From the NCBI GenBank assembly GCA_905199445.1, contig CAJKGK010000020.1, forward strand, positions 1-64,000: a stretch of DNA of 64,000 nt. Reading direction: 5' to 3'. Of the stretch, positions 34,291 through 43,593 are shown piece by piece. The DNA is from an uncultured Lachnospiraceae bacterium (GTDB lineage Bacteria > Bacillota > Clostridia > Lachnospirales > Lachnospiraceae). Every line of letters starts with the position of its first letter. Positions within the stretch are counted from its first letter, which is position 1. Below the pieces are notes generated by a model. It was not told the origin of the DNA, ran no database searches, and was given only the letters and a program-made list of their open reading frames with translations. Both the position numbers and the translations under genes were made by a program.

Positions 34291-34339
34291 AATGGCTAAA
34301 ACAAAACCATCGTTCAATGATGCTTTCATTTTAGCCATT
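34291..34339 (-). promoter_or_regulatory. Leader inverted repeat AATGGCTAAAA/TTTTAGCCATT
   Basis: An 11-bp perfect inverted repeat (34291-34301 and 34329-34339) with a 27-nt loop, between the regulator gene and the binding-protein gene. It could terminate the kinase-regulator transcript (only a weak T-rich tail follows) or be a leader element of the importer mRNA. Its function is not decidable here. Confidence 0.45.
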
Positions 34340-34385
34340 TTAATCTTTTTTATCTGTAATTTTCACGGCTGAATTTATCGTTTTT

Positions 34386-34463
34386 GTGACCTTTGTGCAC
34401 TTCATTGAACCACCGGTCCAACGATTTTGGTGTTTTTGAGACCTTCTTTAACGGTTTTACGAC
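34386..34463 (-). promoter_or_regulatory. GTCNNAAAA direct repeats upstream of the module C importer
   Basis: Minus strand GTCGTAAAACCG (from 34463) and GTCTCAAAAACA (from 34442) start exactly 21 bp apart; a third copy, GTCACAAAAACG, starts at 34390, 52 bp further. A weak -10 (GATAAA, 34354-34349) lies 32 bp after the third copy. Similar in kind to the module A/D sites but less regular, so only a candidate. Confidence 0.4.
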
Positions 34464-34485
34464 TTTTACTGAATGAACAGCCATC

Positions 34486-35766
34486 TTACTGAGAAATACC
34501 CGAATCCTGACAATGATCCCGCCTGTACTCCTGGGGTGTCTGATTAATCATCTTTTTAAACATTTTGGAAAAATGAGAAAAATTATCATACCCCACCTTG
34601 GAAGCTATAATTCCAATGGACAGCCTTGTATTCGCCAGCAAAAACTGAGCAGTTTTAATTTTTTCGATCAGGACATAGTCCTTAAATGTTACACCTGTCC
34701 GTATTTTAAAGACCCTGGAAAAATAATCTTCATTCATATGAACAGCCTGTGCCACCTCGGACCGTAAAATATTTTTACTGATATTCTTTTTCACATACTC
34801 CATGGCAAACTCTATAAAATCATTATCAGCCCCGTGGTGCTGCACCTTCAGATCATCCCAGAAAACCCCGATCTTTTTTTCTCCGTTTTGTTCATCACGG
34901 TGATTCAGACGGACAATGGTCTCTGTACACGATTCCCCGTTCAGCTGTCCAATACAGTATACGCTCACCATAAAATCCATCTGGCTGTTAAGGAATCTGT
35001 AAAATTCCTCAATGCGGGCCGTAAAAATTGAAGGTGCAGGCGCCTCCCCCGGCAATACAAGAAATACCCAGTGGCACTGCTCCCGAACACATGAAACAGC
35101 CGCTTTAGCCTGGCAGTCCTCAAACATTTCCTCAATGACATTGGCTAAAACCAGGCGCACCAGCTTTTCATCCCATATGTTGGTAATCTTTTTCCACCGC
35201 TGTATCTTTACAAGAACCGGCCAAATCCGGCAGGGTCCGCACTCTACCTCAAACATTTCCCGAAAATGCTCAAAAATCAGCCGGGCATCCTCTGTTTTTC
35301 CACGAAAAAGCTTAGACAACATCGCATCCAGTATGGTATTTCTTGAAGATGCCACCAGATCCCTTGTTTTTTTCAGCCGACGCAGCCGCTGCTTTTGTTC
35401 GACGACCGTCCAAAGCTTACGAATAACGGTCTCCACATCCCCGTACCGTACCGGCTGAAGAATATATTCCGAAACCCCCAGCCGGATAGCCTCCTGAGCA
35501 TATTTAAAATCCGGATGAGACGTAAGCAAGACCAGTTCAATATGACTGATATTTTCACGAGCCCACTGACATAGCGCAAGTCCGTTTTCCTCGGGCATCT
35601 CAATGTCCGTGATCAGCACATCCACCTGGAAATTGACAAGCACCAGTTTAGCCTCCTTGGCGCTGCAGGCCGTATACACCTGCTCCACTGGCAGCGTATC
35701 CCAACGAATACCGTTTTTCAGACTGTTCACAATCTCCCTCTGATCATCAACCATTAATATATTCAC
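34486..35766 (-). CDS. Response regulator, REC plus AraC DNA-binding domain (YesN-like, module C)
   Basis: Regulator of 426 aa. REC domain with LMVDDQRE, acceptor LITDIEMPEENGL and conserved Lys/Gln region YILQPVRY (the usual KP is QP, as in module D). Then a middle domain of about 175 residues, and AraC HTH pair LRSEVAQAVHMNEDYFSRVFK and IASKVGYDNFSHFSKMFKK. The start is GTG with GGAGG about 9 nt upstream, overlapping the kinase end by 20 bp. Replacement of the switch Lys by Gln (LQP) is notable for a receiver domain. Confidence 0.9.
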   Translation of the reverse strand: MNILMVDDQREIVNSLKNGIRWDTLPVEQVYTACSAKEAKLVLVNFQVDVLITDIEMPEENGLALCQWARENISHIELVLLTSHPDFKYAQEAIRLGVSEYILQPVRYGDVETVIRKLWTVVEQKQRLRRLKKTRDLVASSRNTILDAMLSKLFRGKTEDARLIFEHFREMFEVECGPCRIWPVLVKIQRWKKITNIWDEKLVRLVLANVIEEMFEDCQAKAAVSCVREQCHWVFLVLPGEAPAPSIFTARIEEFYRFLNSQMDFMVSVYCIGQLNGESCTETIVRLNHRDEQNGEKKIGVFWDDLKVQHHGADNDFIEFAMEYVKKNISKNILRSEVAQAVHMNEDYFSRVFKIRTGVTFKDYVLIEKIKTAQFLLANTRLSIGIIASKVGYDNFSHFSKMFKKMINQTPQEYRRDHCQDSGISQ

Positions 35767-37459
35767 TGTTTTCCACCTCCGGTATAATCAGTTCACTGAC
35801 AGCACCTGAGTCATTGTAAAAATTATACTCTGCCCTGTCACCGTAAATCATCAGGCACCGCCGTTTAATATTATTGATCCCAATACTTCTCGTCCCTTGC
35901 TTAGGATCTCCATTAATTTCTTCCAGTACTTTTTCATCATAACCCTGTCCGTTATCCGCCACCGTCAAATCCAGAAAATGCTGTCCCCCCAGAGACAGGC
36001 TTACGGCGCTGACACGGATTTTAAGAGTCACGTTCATGCTTCCAAATCGGGCATACTTAATACTGTTTTCCACAAAGGTCTGAATGCACAATACCGGCAC
36101 TGTAAACCGCAGCACCTGGGGGTCAGACTCAATCTCACACTCCACAAGCCGTCCTGTAACATGCTTTTGAAGATTCACATAATTTTTAACGAAATCAATT
36201 TCTTTACACAGGGGAATGGTCTCCCGCTCCGACTGAAGCAGATAACGCATATGCACGGACAGACTCATAATCAGCTCCTGCATCCGTTCGGTTTTATTCT
36301 CCATGGCCAGTGCATTAAGCGTTTTAAGGCCATTGAGATAAAAATGAGGTTTCAGCTGAAGCTGTAAATACTGCATGGTCGCTTTCTGCCGTTCAATAAT
36401 TTCCTCATATGTACGGGTTTTCTGCTTTTCAAGCTCGGACACCATCATCCCAAGGGTTTCATTCACCTCCGCCAGCTCGTGAAAACGAAAACTCCGGTCC
36501 GGAATTTTATAGGACTTATCCTTTCGGATATGATTCATTGTCTGCGTCAGCTGCCTTAGCGGATAAACAAATTCCCGACGCATAAAAACAAGAAGTCTGG
36601 CCACCACAAGTACGGATCCCAGAACCGCCAGCAAAAGCAGGGCCTGAGGAATATTCATAATACTCCAAAAATTAAAATCCACTGTCATAAAAAACCAGAG
36701 ATCCGTATTTTCCAGCCTTCGGCCATAAATATAATTGTCCGCGCATCTTCCCATATAACGGTCCGTATACTGCTGCGTCAGTTGCTCCAGATGAAGCTTG
36801 TCTGCCGTCTCAGGGCAGCCCGTGAGCAGCATATGCCGGTCTACCAAAAAAGTCTCCACCGGCTTTCCCAGACTTTCTTCGATACTGGTCTGCACATCCA
36901 TCACACTGTGCATTCCAAAAAGCGTCGCATTCCCTTTTTTATAGAAAACCGCCAGACATGGATTTTCATTGAGAGATACACAGCTATAATGGCGTTCCAG
37001 GGAATTATCGTTAATATAAGATTCAAGGAGACGGTTATAAGCCCCTGCATCCTCATCCCGGATATGGGTCAGATCGACCTGGTATCTGCTGTTGGCACCT
37101 CCTGAAAAATAGAGATAAACCCCATGGAGTGATTCATCGGTCATCATCCGGTTCTGAAGACTTTTCATCAGATCATAGGTACAGCTAAATGCCTGCATTT
37201 CATCCCCGGTGAATGATAATATATCAAAATTAAGGTCATACAAATAAATTTCACGAATAATACCTTCCACACTGTCCATAGCTTCCTGAGTCCGCTCAAT
37301 GTAATCATCCAACGCTGCCTGACCTCTTTCACGGTTTTCCCTCTGATAATTGCTGATCAGATACCAGTCCATACAAAGCAGAAGCAGCATCAGAGAAATA
37401 TAGCCAATCATCATCCCCCAAATGACCGTTCGGTTTAAATATAAGGTTTTCTTTTTCAT
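35747..37459 (-). CDS. Sensor histidine kinase, YesM type (module C)
   Basis: Membrane sensor kinase of 570 aa with TM1 about 8-32, an extracellular sensor, TM2 about 275-297, His box LQLKPHFYLNGLK, N-box FVENSIKYA, and G-boxes DNGQGYD and RSIGINNIKRR. GGGGGGAG lies 8 nt before this ATG; the GTG seven codons upstream has no separate SD. It lies head to head with the MFS carrier at 37760. Confidence 0.92.
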   Translation of the reverse strand: MKKKTLYLNRTVIWGMMIGYISLMLLLLCMDWYLISNYQRENRERGQAALDDYIERTQEAMDSVEGIIREIYLYDLNFDILSFTGDEMQAFSCTYDLMKSLQNRMMTDESLHGVYLYFSGGANSRYQVDLTHIRDEDAGAYNRLLESYINDNSLERHYSCVSLNENPCLAVFYKKGNATLFGMHSVMDVQTSIEESLGKPVETFLVDRHMLLTGCPETADKLHLEQLTQQYTDRYMGRCADNYIYGRRLENTDLWFFMTVDFNFWSIMNIPQALLLLAVLGSVLVVARLLVFMRREFVYPLRQLTQTMNHIRKDKSYKIPDRSFRFHELAEVNETLGMMVSELEKQKTRTYEEIIERQKATMQYLQLQLKPHFYLNGLKTLNALAMENKTERMQELIMSLSVHMRYLLQSERETIPLCKEIDFVKNYVNLQKHVTGRLVECEIESDPQVLRFTVPVLCIQTFVENSIKYARFGSMNVTLKIRVSAVSLSLGGQHFLDLTVADNGQGYDEKVLEEINGDPKQGTRSIGINNIKRRCLMIYGDRAEYNFYNDSGAVSELIIPEVENSEYING

Positions 37460-37759
37460 TTTGTGATTCTCCCCCCACACACGCCTCAGTCAGTCAGCAT
37501 AACCGTGTGCATCGCTTAAGCAGCCTGCCTGGCGCCGTTCATCATCTTAGGCTTCTCTATTTTACCAAATAAACACCGAAATTAAAAGATTTACTACTTT
37601 TGTCTTTCAGTTCAATCCAGTCAATCAGCGAAAAACTATATAAAAAAACAGATAGCCTTATTGCACCGCCATTGATATAATAAATATGTGCTTCCCATAT
37701 ATCCAATGGGGCACAGAAGGTATCCAGGGTAACCATCATTCACAGGGAGGGGGATTTTT
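37460..37759. promoter_or_regulatory. 300-bp divergent intergenic region, module C kinase / MFS carrier
   Basis: No gene is supported here. On the plus strand an extended -10 (TGATATAAT, 37673-37681) serves the MFS gene. On the minus strand a TAAAAT near 37565 with a poor -35 could serve the kinase. A CACACG/CGTGTG inverted repeat (about 37484-37510) lies in the kinase leader just before its SD. No 21-bp GTC repeats were seen. Confidence 0.4.
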
Positions 37760-39049
37760 TTGAAACTGAATTACAAACGAACCTTTTTAATCGGCTTTGC
37801 CTTTTTATCCATCAGCGCATTCTGGCAAATGTATGATAACATTATTCCGCTGATGCTCCAAAACTCTTTTCACTTAAATGAAGCACTCATCGGAGGAATT
37901 ATGGCTGCCGACAATGTTCTGGCCGTATTTTTACTGCCTTTTTTCGGTATTTTATCTGACCGGTGCCATACACCGCTGGGCAAACGTACACCGTTTATTA
38001 TCGGCGGAACGATCATCGCCGTGGCAGCCATGCTGCTTCTGCCCGTTGCAGATCAGCATACAAATCTGGGGCTATTTATCGCTGCACTGGGTGTTACTTT
38101 GCTGTCCATGGCCTTTTATCGTTCCCCAGCCGTGGCTTTAATGCCTGACTTAACGCCAAAACCGCTGCGCAGCAAAGCCAACGCTGTCATTAACCTCATG
38201 GGCGCTGTCGGCGGTATTTATTCACTGATCATGATCTCTTTGCTTGTAGGTACTCAAAATCGTCCGGATTATGAACCACTGTTCATATCCGTAGCCGCCC
38301 TGATGGTCCTGGCCGTTATTCTTCTTGTGGCCACGATCCGGGAAAACAAGATTGCAGCGCAGATGGATGCTTTATCTGAAACCAATGAACACCATGACCA
38401 GACACGACATACCGACCGCCATGCCAAAGCTTCCATGGCGCCTGATGTCCGCCGCAGCCTGATTTTTCTGTTAATGTCGATTTTCCTCTGGTTTACTGCA
38501 TACAATGCGGTCACAACGGCATTTTCCAGATATGCCCAAAAAGTCTGGCAAATTCAGGGCGGCGGTTTTGCCAGCTGCCTTATGGTGGCCACGGCTGCCG
38601 CCATTGTCAGCTATATCCCCATTGGAATTATATCCAGTAAAATCGGACGTAAAAAGACAATTCTGGGGGGCATTATCCTGATGACAATCTGCTATCTGGG
38701 GGCATTTTTCTTTACCAGCTATCATCCGGTCATCAATATCGGCTTCGCCTGTATTGGCATCGGATGGGCCGCCATCAGTGTCAACTCTCTGCCCATGGTG
38801 GTAGAAATGAGCAAAGACAGCGATGTAGGCAAATACACTGGCCTTTACTATACATTTTCCATGGCTGCCCAGATTGTAACCCCGATTCTTTCCGGATTTC
38901 TGCTGGGCGCTGTATCTTATCGGATTCTGTTTCCATATGCGGTTATATTTTCCGCACTGGCCTTTGTAACAATGAGCTTTGTCCGCCATGGAGATTCAAA
39001 ACCAACGGCCAAAAAGGATATACTGGAAAACTTTGATGTAGATGACTGA
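37760..39049 (+). CDS. MFS transporter, SLC45/GPH-like sugar carrier
   Basis: Twelve-TM major facilitator of 429 aa. FWQMYDNIIPLML, ADNVLAVFLLPFFGILSDR and HTPLGKRTPFIIGG match the sugar:cation carrier type (SLC45-like) rather than drug exporters. A cytoplasmic loop (about 190-225, HDQTRHTDRHAK) separates the halves. The start is TTG, with GGGAGGGGG 7 nt upstream and no other plausible start before TM1. It stands alone; disaccharide or glycoside uptake is likely but unproven. Confidence 0.88.
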   Translation: MKLNYKRTFLIGFAFLSISAFWQMYDNIIPLMLQNSFHLNEALIGGIMAADNVLAVFLLPFFGILSDRCHTPLGKRTPFIIGGTIIAVAAMLLLPVADQHTNLGLFIAALGVTLLSMAFYRSPAVALMPDLTPKPLRSKANAVINLMGAVGGIYSLIMISLLVGTQNRPDYEPLFISVAALMVLAVILLVATIRENKIAAQMDALSETNEHHDQTRHTDRHAKASMAPDVRRSLIFLLMSIFLWFTAYNAVTTAFSRYAQKVWQIQGGGFASCLMVATAAAIVSYIPIGIISSKIGRKKTILGGIILMTICYLGAFFFTSYHPVINIGFACIGIGWAAISVNSLPMVVEMSKDSDVGKYTGLYYTFSMAAQIVTPILSGFLLGAVSYRILFPYAVIFSALAFVTMSFVRHGDSKPTAKKDILENFDVDD

Positions 39050-39110
39050 CCAAATATCTGAAAATCCCGGAAAATTATAAGTTTTTATCGATTTTTAACA
39101 CGAACACGAC

Positions 39111-39174
39111 GAAAACAAAACAGTCCGCACAATTCCAGACGTTCTTTTCAAAAGCCCTGGATTTGTGCGGACTG
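39111..39174 (-). terminator. Terminator of the MFS-ArsR operon
   Basis: A long hairpin (CAGTCCGCACAA... 39121-39138 with 39157-39174, few mismatches) followed on the minus strand by TTTTGTTTTC. No T-run on the plus side, though it may also stop the convergent carrier gene. Confidence 0.85.
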
Positions 39175-39205
39175 TCTCAACCAGTTGATAGCATCTATAT
39201 TTTCT

Positions 39206-40312
39206 CTATAAAAATGTGCTCTGCAAATAATCAATCAATGTCCGGACCGTATCCTGATTCACACTATAGTAAAGCCGGTTATTCACTTTATCCATCTGAA
39301 TCAGCTGAAGCTGAAGCATGGCATTGACATGATGAGAAATAGTGGCCGTCGTCAGATTCAGCTGTTTGGCCAGCTGAGCCCCATAAGCAGGCTCAGATTT
39401 AATGCTGGACATAATTTCAAATTTACTTTTATCGCTGAGAAGCTTTAAAATCTGAAGTGTTGACTCCTTTAAATCCTCGTTTTCTCTGCCAAAATCCAGA
39501 TACAGATCTTCTCCCCACATAATCCCCAGGCCATAACGGTCAGGTGTATTTTCATCATCATTGATGTTAAAACTCAGACTGTTCATGGAAATCAGCCTTG
39601 GAAACAGGCACAAAACTTTTTCTTCCCCCGGCTTGGTCAAGTGAATGTGATAAATCTCAGCAATATCTGAAATTACATCTCTTTGTTCAACCATTTGTGT
39701 CCAGTAATTTTTAAAATCATCCAGCAGGGGCTCCCATAAAGCCTTTGTTTTAATCAGTACCCGTTCTGCTTTTTTCATCAGGCGGATAATCGGACCAAGA
39801 TGGGTATCCCATTTTAAAAATGCCTGAAACAGCTGCCACTTGTCCTGGGCAGTCAGCTCAATCTGGTCAAAACGCTGGCAGGCCATCTCAAAAGTCACCT
39901 GTTCATCCCCGGATTCCTCTTGACCGTCAAAATCCAGGGTTTTAACTGCTCTGCGGTTTCTTTCAGCCTGAGACATGCCCCGCACATAGGTTTCCAGCGT
40001 TTCTGCCGTACACGCTTCATCGCTGCTGTCATACAGCAGAACCATATCTGCCAGACACCATTCCAGCCCATCGAAAATTTTGAAATAGTGATTGACATCA
40101 TCCATATCATTTTTCAGTGCCTTTGCGGCTTCTTTAATAATTCTTTCCACAACGTCAAATCGATGACGCACTGCGGCAGAATCAATATGACAGGCTTTTT
40201 CCACTCTATATCTTGACTGTGCCAGCGCATTCATCCCATTCATGGTCAAAGCGGTCAGCAGCATACTGTCCTCATTCACATAATCGATCCGGTTACTGAT
40301 ATTGATTTTCAT
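39206..40312 (-). CDS. ArsR-family winged-helix regulator with long N-terminal domain
   Basis: Transcription factor of 368 aa. The C-terminal about 90 residues are an ArsR-type winged helix (LKLLSDKSKFEIMSSIK, YGAQLAKQLNLTTATISHHVNAM, LIQMDKVNNRLYYSVN). The N-terminal about 270 residues are of unknown fold, acidic and helical, probably a ligand or partner domain. No CxC metal site of classical ArsR is visible. AGGAGG precedes the ATG, 9 bp after the MFS stop, so it is co-transcribed with and probably represses the exporter operon. Confidence 0.85.
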   Translation of the reverse strand: MKINISNRIDYVNEDSMLLTALTMNGMNALAQSRYRVEKACHIDSAAVRHRFDVVERIIKEAAKALKNDMDDVNHYFKIFDGLEWCLADMVLLYDSSDEACTAETLETYVRGMSQAERNRRAVKTLDFDGQEESGDEQVTFEMACQRFDQIELTAQDKWQLFQAFLKWDTHLGPIIRLMKKAERVLIKTKALWEPLLDDFKNYWTQMVEQRDVISDIAEIYHIHLTKPGEEKVLCLFPRLISMNSLSFNINDDENTPDRYGLGIMWGEDLYLDFGRENEDLKESTLQILKLLSDKSKFEIMSSIKSEPAYGAQLAKQLNLTTATISHHVNAMLQLQLIQMDKVNNRLYYSVNQDTVRTLIDYLQSTFL

Positions 40313-40321
40313 TAGATCCTC

Positions 40322-41674
40322 CTATTGAAATCTTACCTTTTTCACACCAACGTATAAAAAGATTATACCACAAACCGAACCTGATAAAAGCAAAATTATT
40401 TGCACCGATGCCCATACGGATATAAAGCTGATCAGAAATGAAACAACCGGCATGGCCGCAGTACCTATGGCATTAATAATACCGGTTGCCCTGGAAAGAT
40501 AATTTTCAGGAACATTGCTCATAAACAGATTGCTGAAACTGGAGGATGCCATAGCCACGCCAAAACCCATACAAAACGCATACACAGCGCACAGCCCATA
40601 GGCGCCAATCGGATTGCCGGCAAAAAAAGGTCCTGCAGATGACAGCATGTATCCTCCGGAAAGAATAAGGCCACCCATCACAATAATATGTCTTGGATTT
40701 TTGTCCCGGCTTATGTAGGGATATACAACGCCGCCGATACACATTCCCACTGTGATCGCCATACCAGAGAGACTTAATGCCTCACTGCCCAGCCCGAGCA
40801 GTTCTGTCACCATAGGCGTTTCAAGGGCATTAAAGGGAACAAGCGCCGCATTGGCGCCTGCAGCAAGAATACAAAGGTTTCTGATCCCCGGATGTTTCCA
40901 GATCAGCAGCAGCCCTTCCCTGACTCCGCTGAGTAAAAAAGTATCCCTGCCTTTTGTCTCCGGATGGGCTTCATCCCGCTGATCGGACGGTTCATCAGAT
41001 TGATCCAAAAACTGCCCGTATCGCTGCTCCCCATGCCTCTGTTTCATACAGGCAATCAATACTGCAGATATCATATAAGAACATACATCAATTCCCATGG
41101 CCGCCTGTACGCCGAATACAGAAATAATTCCGCCTGCCGCGCCATAACCAATCAACTGAACAATCGTACTCAAAGTTGAGTTAAAGGCATTCCCGAAGCT
41201 GTAATATTTCAAATCAATGATCTGTGGCACAATCGCCGAGCCTGCCGGAATGCGAAAGGCCTCTGCTGTAGAAATAGATAATGTAAAAATAACCATCAGC
41301 CACGGCGTCAACATTCCTGTCATATATGTAACTGCAAATCCCAGCACAATCAGTCCGCGGATAATATCTGTCCACAGCATTATTTTCTTTTTATCCTTTT
41401 TTTCTACCCACACCCCGGCCAACGGCTGTATAAACATGGTTGGCAGCTGATTGAGACCAAAAATCGCAGCAGACCATGCAGCACTTCCTGTAAGCGCATA
41501 AATCAGCCATGTAAATGCAATGGCATCAATGGAATCCCCGAAGCGATTCACCGTATTGGCTGCCAGCAGCTTCATATATTCTTTCTGAGTCAGTATATCT
41601 CTGTAGCCGATTTTTTTCTCCGCCGAATCCGATGCCTTCGCCGATTCATTGCCTTTCCTTTTCCAAAAAAACAT
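40322..41674 (-). CDS. MFS transporter, MFS_3 (EntS-like exporter)
   Basis: Polytopic carrier of about 450 aa. Landmark features are FGDSIDAIAFTWLIYALTGSAAWSAAIFG (described in parts), PLAGVWVEKKDKKKIMLWTD (the loop 2-3 motif) and GFGVAMASSSFSNLF. The type includes macrolide and siderophore exporters. A charged loop of about 25 residues (DQSDEPSDQRDEAHPETKG) lies between the halves. Start: AAGGAG 9 nt upstream; earlier in-frame starts would put the SD inside the coding region. Confidence 0.87.
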   Translation of the reverse strand: MFFWKRKGNESAKASDSAEKKIGYRDILTQKEYMKLLAANTVNRFGDSIDAIAFTWLIYALTGSAAWSAAIFGLNQLPTMFIQPLAGVWVEKKDKKKIMLWTDIIRGLIVLGFAVTYMTGMLTPWLMVIFTLSISTAEAFRIPAGSAIVPQIIDLKYYSFGNAFNSTLSTIVQLIGYGAAGGIISVFGVQAAMGIDVCSYMISAVLIACMKQRHGEQRYGQFLDQSDEPSDQRDEAHPETKGRDTFLLSGVREGLLLIWKHPGIRNLCILAAGANAALVPFNALETPMVTELLGLGSEALSLSGMAITVGMCIGGVVYPYISRDKNPRHIIVMGGLILSGGYMLSSAGPFFAGNPIGAYGLCAVYAFCMGFGVAMASSSFSNLFMSNVPENYLSRATGIINAIGTAAMPVVSFLISFISVWASVQIILLLSGSVCGIIFLYVGVKKVRFQ

Positions 41675-41773
41675 CCATCTCATCTCCTTGCACATCCTGT
41701 AACTGTAAATTTTTCCGGACATCTTAAACACCATCATTGTCTTTATCCGATATGCTATTGAATGATATATGTT

Positions 41774-41822
41774 AGATAATTATCTTATATATTATATATC
41801 ACATACATCTTATTCATGTCAA
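41774..41822 (-). promoter_or_regulatory. Promoter and start-site palindrome of the MFS-ArsR operon
   Basis: Minus strand TTGACA (41822-41817) with TATATA (18-bp spacer, 41798-41793) or TATAAT (20-bp spacer, 41796-41791). The perfect 12-bp palindrome AGATAATTATCT (41774-41785) falls at the predicted transcription start, an ideal repressor position for the co-transcribed ArsR protein. The rest of the 376-bp gap 41675-42050 is AT-rich and holds only this and the ribokinase terminator. Confidence 0.6.
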
Positions 41823-41910
41823 TATAATATTTTATATTTATGATATATTTTTACCAATTAATATAATATGTATATCTAATATTTAATGTGTTGTGATTTA
41901 TGAAAGACAA

Positions 41911-41961
41911 AATAAAAATCCCCCATATAGAACTTTTATATTTCATTGTCCTATATGAGGG
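41911..41961 (-). terminator. Terminator of the spm-ribokinase operon
   Basis: CCCTCATATAG/CTATATGGGGG hairpin on the minus strand (41961-41951 with 41930-41920, one wobble) followed by ATTTTTATTTTG. About 90 bp after the ribokinase stop. Confidence 0.85.
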
Positions 41962-42050
41962 TCGCATACCATTTTAACTTCTGATATTCTATGGGAGATT
42001 TTTTGCTATATGTATGTATCCCAAATGTTCTTATTTAGAAACCGATGCTT

Positions 42051-42962
42051 TCACAGTTTCGCAGCATCCACCTGCTTCCTCCATGGTATCGACGGCGCAG
42101 CACCTTTGACGGTTACTGCCATAGCCGCAGCCCTGGATGCCCTGTCCATTGCCGTTTGTATGTCATCGCCGGCCAGAATACCGCTCATGACATAACCGGT
42201 AAATGTATCGCCGGCCGCAGTCGTGTCCACGGCTCTGACACGGTAAGCCTTCTGAATCACAGTTTGTCCCCTGTCTTTGTATACAGATCCCCGACTGCCC
42301 AATGTCATAATAATCTTCATATTCGGGAAACGCTCTATACATGCATCTGCCAGCTGATTCTCATCTGTTATCCCTAAAGAGTCTCTGCCAAAAACGCCCT
42401 CATAAACCTGACGAATTTCAATCTCGTTAAGAATCAGATAATCGACAGTTCCAATGGAACAAGCCAGCAGTGTTTCATCTGCCGGAGATGGATTCAGTAC
42501 AATTTTCATCCCCTTTTTGTAGGCTGATTCCATAATATAAGCCAGCTGATTAATCTCATTCTGAAGAAGTATATAATCGCCGGCTTCAAAATCCGCCAGC
42601 ACACGATCCACATCCCCTTCAGTAAGTGACTGATTGGCACCTCCGAAAAGCATAATACAGTTTTGTCCGCTTTTATCATTTTGGATAATCGCATGTCCGG
42701 TCTGAACAGGCTTTTCGCAAATATATTTAACAGAAATACCTTGATCTTCAAGAAGCTTTATAAGCATTTGTCCATCCCTGCCCACAGCGCCTGCATGATA
42801 CACATCAATGCCGCTGCGTTTTAACGCAATAGACTGGTTTAACCCCTTACCGCCGGCAAACAAATCCAGGCGGCTGGCTGCCAGCGTTTCCCCCGGACAC
42901 ACAAAATGATCCACCGAATAAACATTGTCAATATTTAAAGAACCAAAATTTAAAAACTTCAT
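42051..42962 (-). CDS. rbsK: Ribokinase
   Basis: PfkB-family sugar kinase of 303 aa, phosphorylating D-ribose at O5. N-terminal GSLNIDNVYSVDHFV, substrate-binding FAGGKGLNQSIALKRSG (about 36-51), LNPSPADE, LNEIEI and catalytic DTTAAGDTFTG with Asp252 as base are all intact. The order GGKG-N-Q is ribokinase-like rather than fructokinase-like. It follows spmB by 48 bp and is followed by a terminator, so it ends the spmA operon by position. The ribokinase link to spore maturation genes may be just local co-transcription. SD is GGGGATG, modest. Confidence 0.9.
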   Translation of the reverse strand: MKFLNFGSLNIDNVYSVDHFVCPGETLAASRLDLFAGGKGLNQSIALKRSGIDVYHAGAVGRDGQMLIKLLEDQGISVKYICEKPVQTGHAIIQNDKSGQNCIMLFGGANQSLTEGDVDRVLADFEAGDYILLQNEINQLAYIMESAYKKGMKIVLNPSPADETLLACSIGTVDYLILNEIEIRQVYEGVFGRDSLGITDENQLADACIERFPNMKIIMTLGSRGSVYKDRGQTVIQKAYRVRAVDTTAAGDTFTGYVMSGILAGDDIQTAMDRASRAAAMAVTVKGAAPSIPWRKQVDAAKL

Positions 42963-43010
42963 GTTTCATCCCCATTTCCCAAAATAATAAAGTCCAAAAT
43001 TTAAGCCGTG

Positions 43011-43529
43011 TCACATCATTGCCGCCAGCACCATACTGGCCGCCGTCCCGGCAGCCGTGGATAACAGTGCTCCGGACAATGTCCACCTGGTTTTTGTCAC
43101 CTTTGCCGCAATAAAATAAACGGACATTGTATAAAATATTGTTTCCGTGCTGGAAAGCACAAGCGATGATACCAAACCATTATAAGAATCCACACCGTAT
43201 TTTTCATAAATGTCCAAAAGTAAACCTGTAGAAGCTGAGGAGGAAAACATTTTAACAATCATTAATGTAAATACTTCCACGGCCATATTCAGCTTTTCAA
43301 GAATTGGATGAAGCAGCTGCCCCAACAAGTCAAATGCAGACGAAGCCCGAAGGACCCCCACGGCCAGCATTAGCCCCGCCAGTGTAGGTAAAATATCCGC
43401 CACAACCCTGAGTCCGTCTTTTGCTCCCTCCACGAAAGTATCATAAACAGGTATTTTTCTCATCAAGCCATAAATTACGATTAGAATAATAATTACAGGC
43501 AAAATATATGCAGAAAACGCAGCCATCAT
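43011..43529 (-). CDS. spmB: Spore maturation protein B
   Basis: Integral membrane protein of about 172 aa with nucleoside-recognition/gate-type helices. Typical SpmB sequence: YILPVIIILIVIYGLM, VYDTFVEGAKDGL, LPTLAGLMLAVGVLRAS, and SASTGLLLDIYEKYGVDS with SSTETIFYTMSVYF. In Bacillus, SpmA and SpmB together are needed for spore core dehydration. Start: the first of two adjacent ATGs; the SD is weak and a 27-codon upstream extension looks non-membrane and unlikely. It is separated from spmA by a lipoprotein hydrolase gene. Confidence 0.92.
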   Translation of the reverse strand: MMAAFSAYILPVIIILIVIYGLMRKIPVYDTFVEGAKDGLRVVADILPTLAGLMLAVGVLRASSAFDLLGQLLHPILEKLNMAVEVFTLMIVKMFSSSASTGLLLDIYEKYGVDSYNGLVSSLVLSSTETIFYTMSVYFIAAKVTKTRWTLSGALLSTAAGTAASMVLAAMM

Positions 43530-43593
43530 AAAAACACATCCAAATTCCAGCTTGATACATCTTATGTTACAGCGTGTATCTATATTCCCTGTC

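Noticed and set aside
37557..37739. 60-codon minus-strand open frame in a divergent intergenic region
   Set aside because: No SD, and it overlaps the promoters of the kinase and MFS genes.
38471..38989. 172-codon minus-strand frame opposite the MFS carrier
   Set aside because: Antisense to a clear membrane protein, Gly/Asp/His-rich shadow composition, no SD.
40506..40742. 78-codon minus frame within the MFS exporter
   Set aside because: Out-of-frame shadow with basic, Cys-rich composition.
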